From: a virus
IMG/VR virus record: IMGVR_UViG_3300027971_000101
Location: 1-39,596 of that record
Reading direction: 5' to 3' (one strand)
Length of the DNA stretch: 39,596 nucleotides
Part shown: one piece after another, positions 39,545-39,596 of the stretch
Layout of the letters: each line of letters begins with the position of its first letter
Position numbering within the stretch: position 1 is the stretch's first letter
Made by a program: the position numbers and the translations under genes
The notes under the pieces: generated by a model
What the model saw: only the letters and a program-made list of their open reading frames with translations
Databases searched by the model: none
What the model was told of the DNA's origin: nothing

Positions 39545-39596
39545 GATTTTCTTACTATGCTGTAATTAGTTGCAACTGGTTTTGCTGCTGGCGGTG
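39541..39596 (-). CDS. 3' end of an upstream gene (partial)
   Basis: Eighteen codons ending in TGA that overlap the next ATG by ATGA (frame reads PPAAKPVATNYSIVRKS). The Pro/Ala/Lys stretch looks like a linker or flexible tail. This frame is preferred over the two others because the ATGA overlap is the packing used throughout this region. Function cannot be told from so short a piece. Confidence 0.5.
   Translation of the reverse strand, partial: PPAAKPVATNYSIVRKS

Noticed and set aside
1-39596. CRISPR array, tRNA, integrase, transposase or insertion sequence
   Set aside because: I looked for regularly spaced repeats, cloverleaf-like segments and recombinase motifs on both strands and found none; the only tandem repeat is the 51-bp fibre repeat.

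Overview
This window is a block of a tailed-phage genome with a contractile, T4-like (myovirus) particle, most probably from an uncultured marine phage. The evidence is a gp25-like protein, a gp6-like baseplate wedge protein and a giant 4424-residue tail/baseplate protein in direct succession, followed by fibre-type proteins. Genes are packed tightly, many joined by 4-base ATGA overlaps. No photosynthesis, integration or lysis gene and no tRNA is visible, and the host cannot be named from the sequence.

Structural half (about 17.7-39.6 kb, all minus strand, read right to left): the tail of an upstream gene, a 371-aa virion-like protein, gp25-like, gp6-like, the giant protein, a 48-aa microgene, a 203-aa structural protein, a 567-aa fibre protein with a tandem repeat, and a 329-aa fibre-like protein. 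A clear rho-independent terminator at about 17660-17689 closes the block. Two gene starts (gp6-like and the 567-aa fibre) are preceded by the octamer AATAAATA, which fits T4-type late promoters.

Accessory half (1 to about 17.64 kb, minus strand except for two plus-strand genes at the left edge): a 101-aa protein, three GT-A-like glycosyltransferases with one small unknown protein, five radical SAM proteins with an N-terminal cysteine-rich (twitch-like) region, five members of a family marked by VxET, TEKxxKP, GF(K/E/Q)T(F/Y) and DES(Y/F)D motifs (likely glycosyltransferase-related), a NodU/CmcH-type carbamoyltransferase, a 346-aa unknown and a 33-aa microgene fitted exactly between two genes.

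How it may work (inference): radical SAM enzymes, sugar transferases and a carbamoyltransferase placed directly after tail-fibre genes suggest a pathway that builds or decorates a glycan or peptide, either on the virion (fibres) or on the host surface. The size and paralogy of this set (5 + 5 + 3 + 1) is the most unusual feature here. The giant protein is the second: it carries seven FG-GAP-like segments consistent with a beta-propeller, three CBM5/12-like segments and three copies of a mobile-looking module of about 65 residues.
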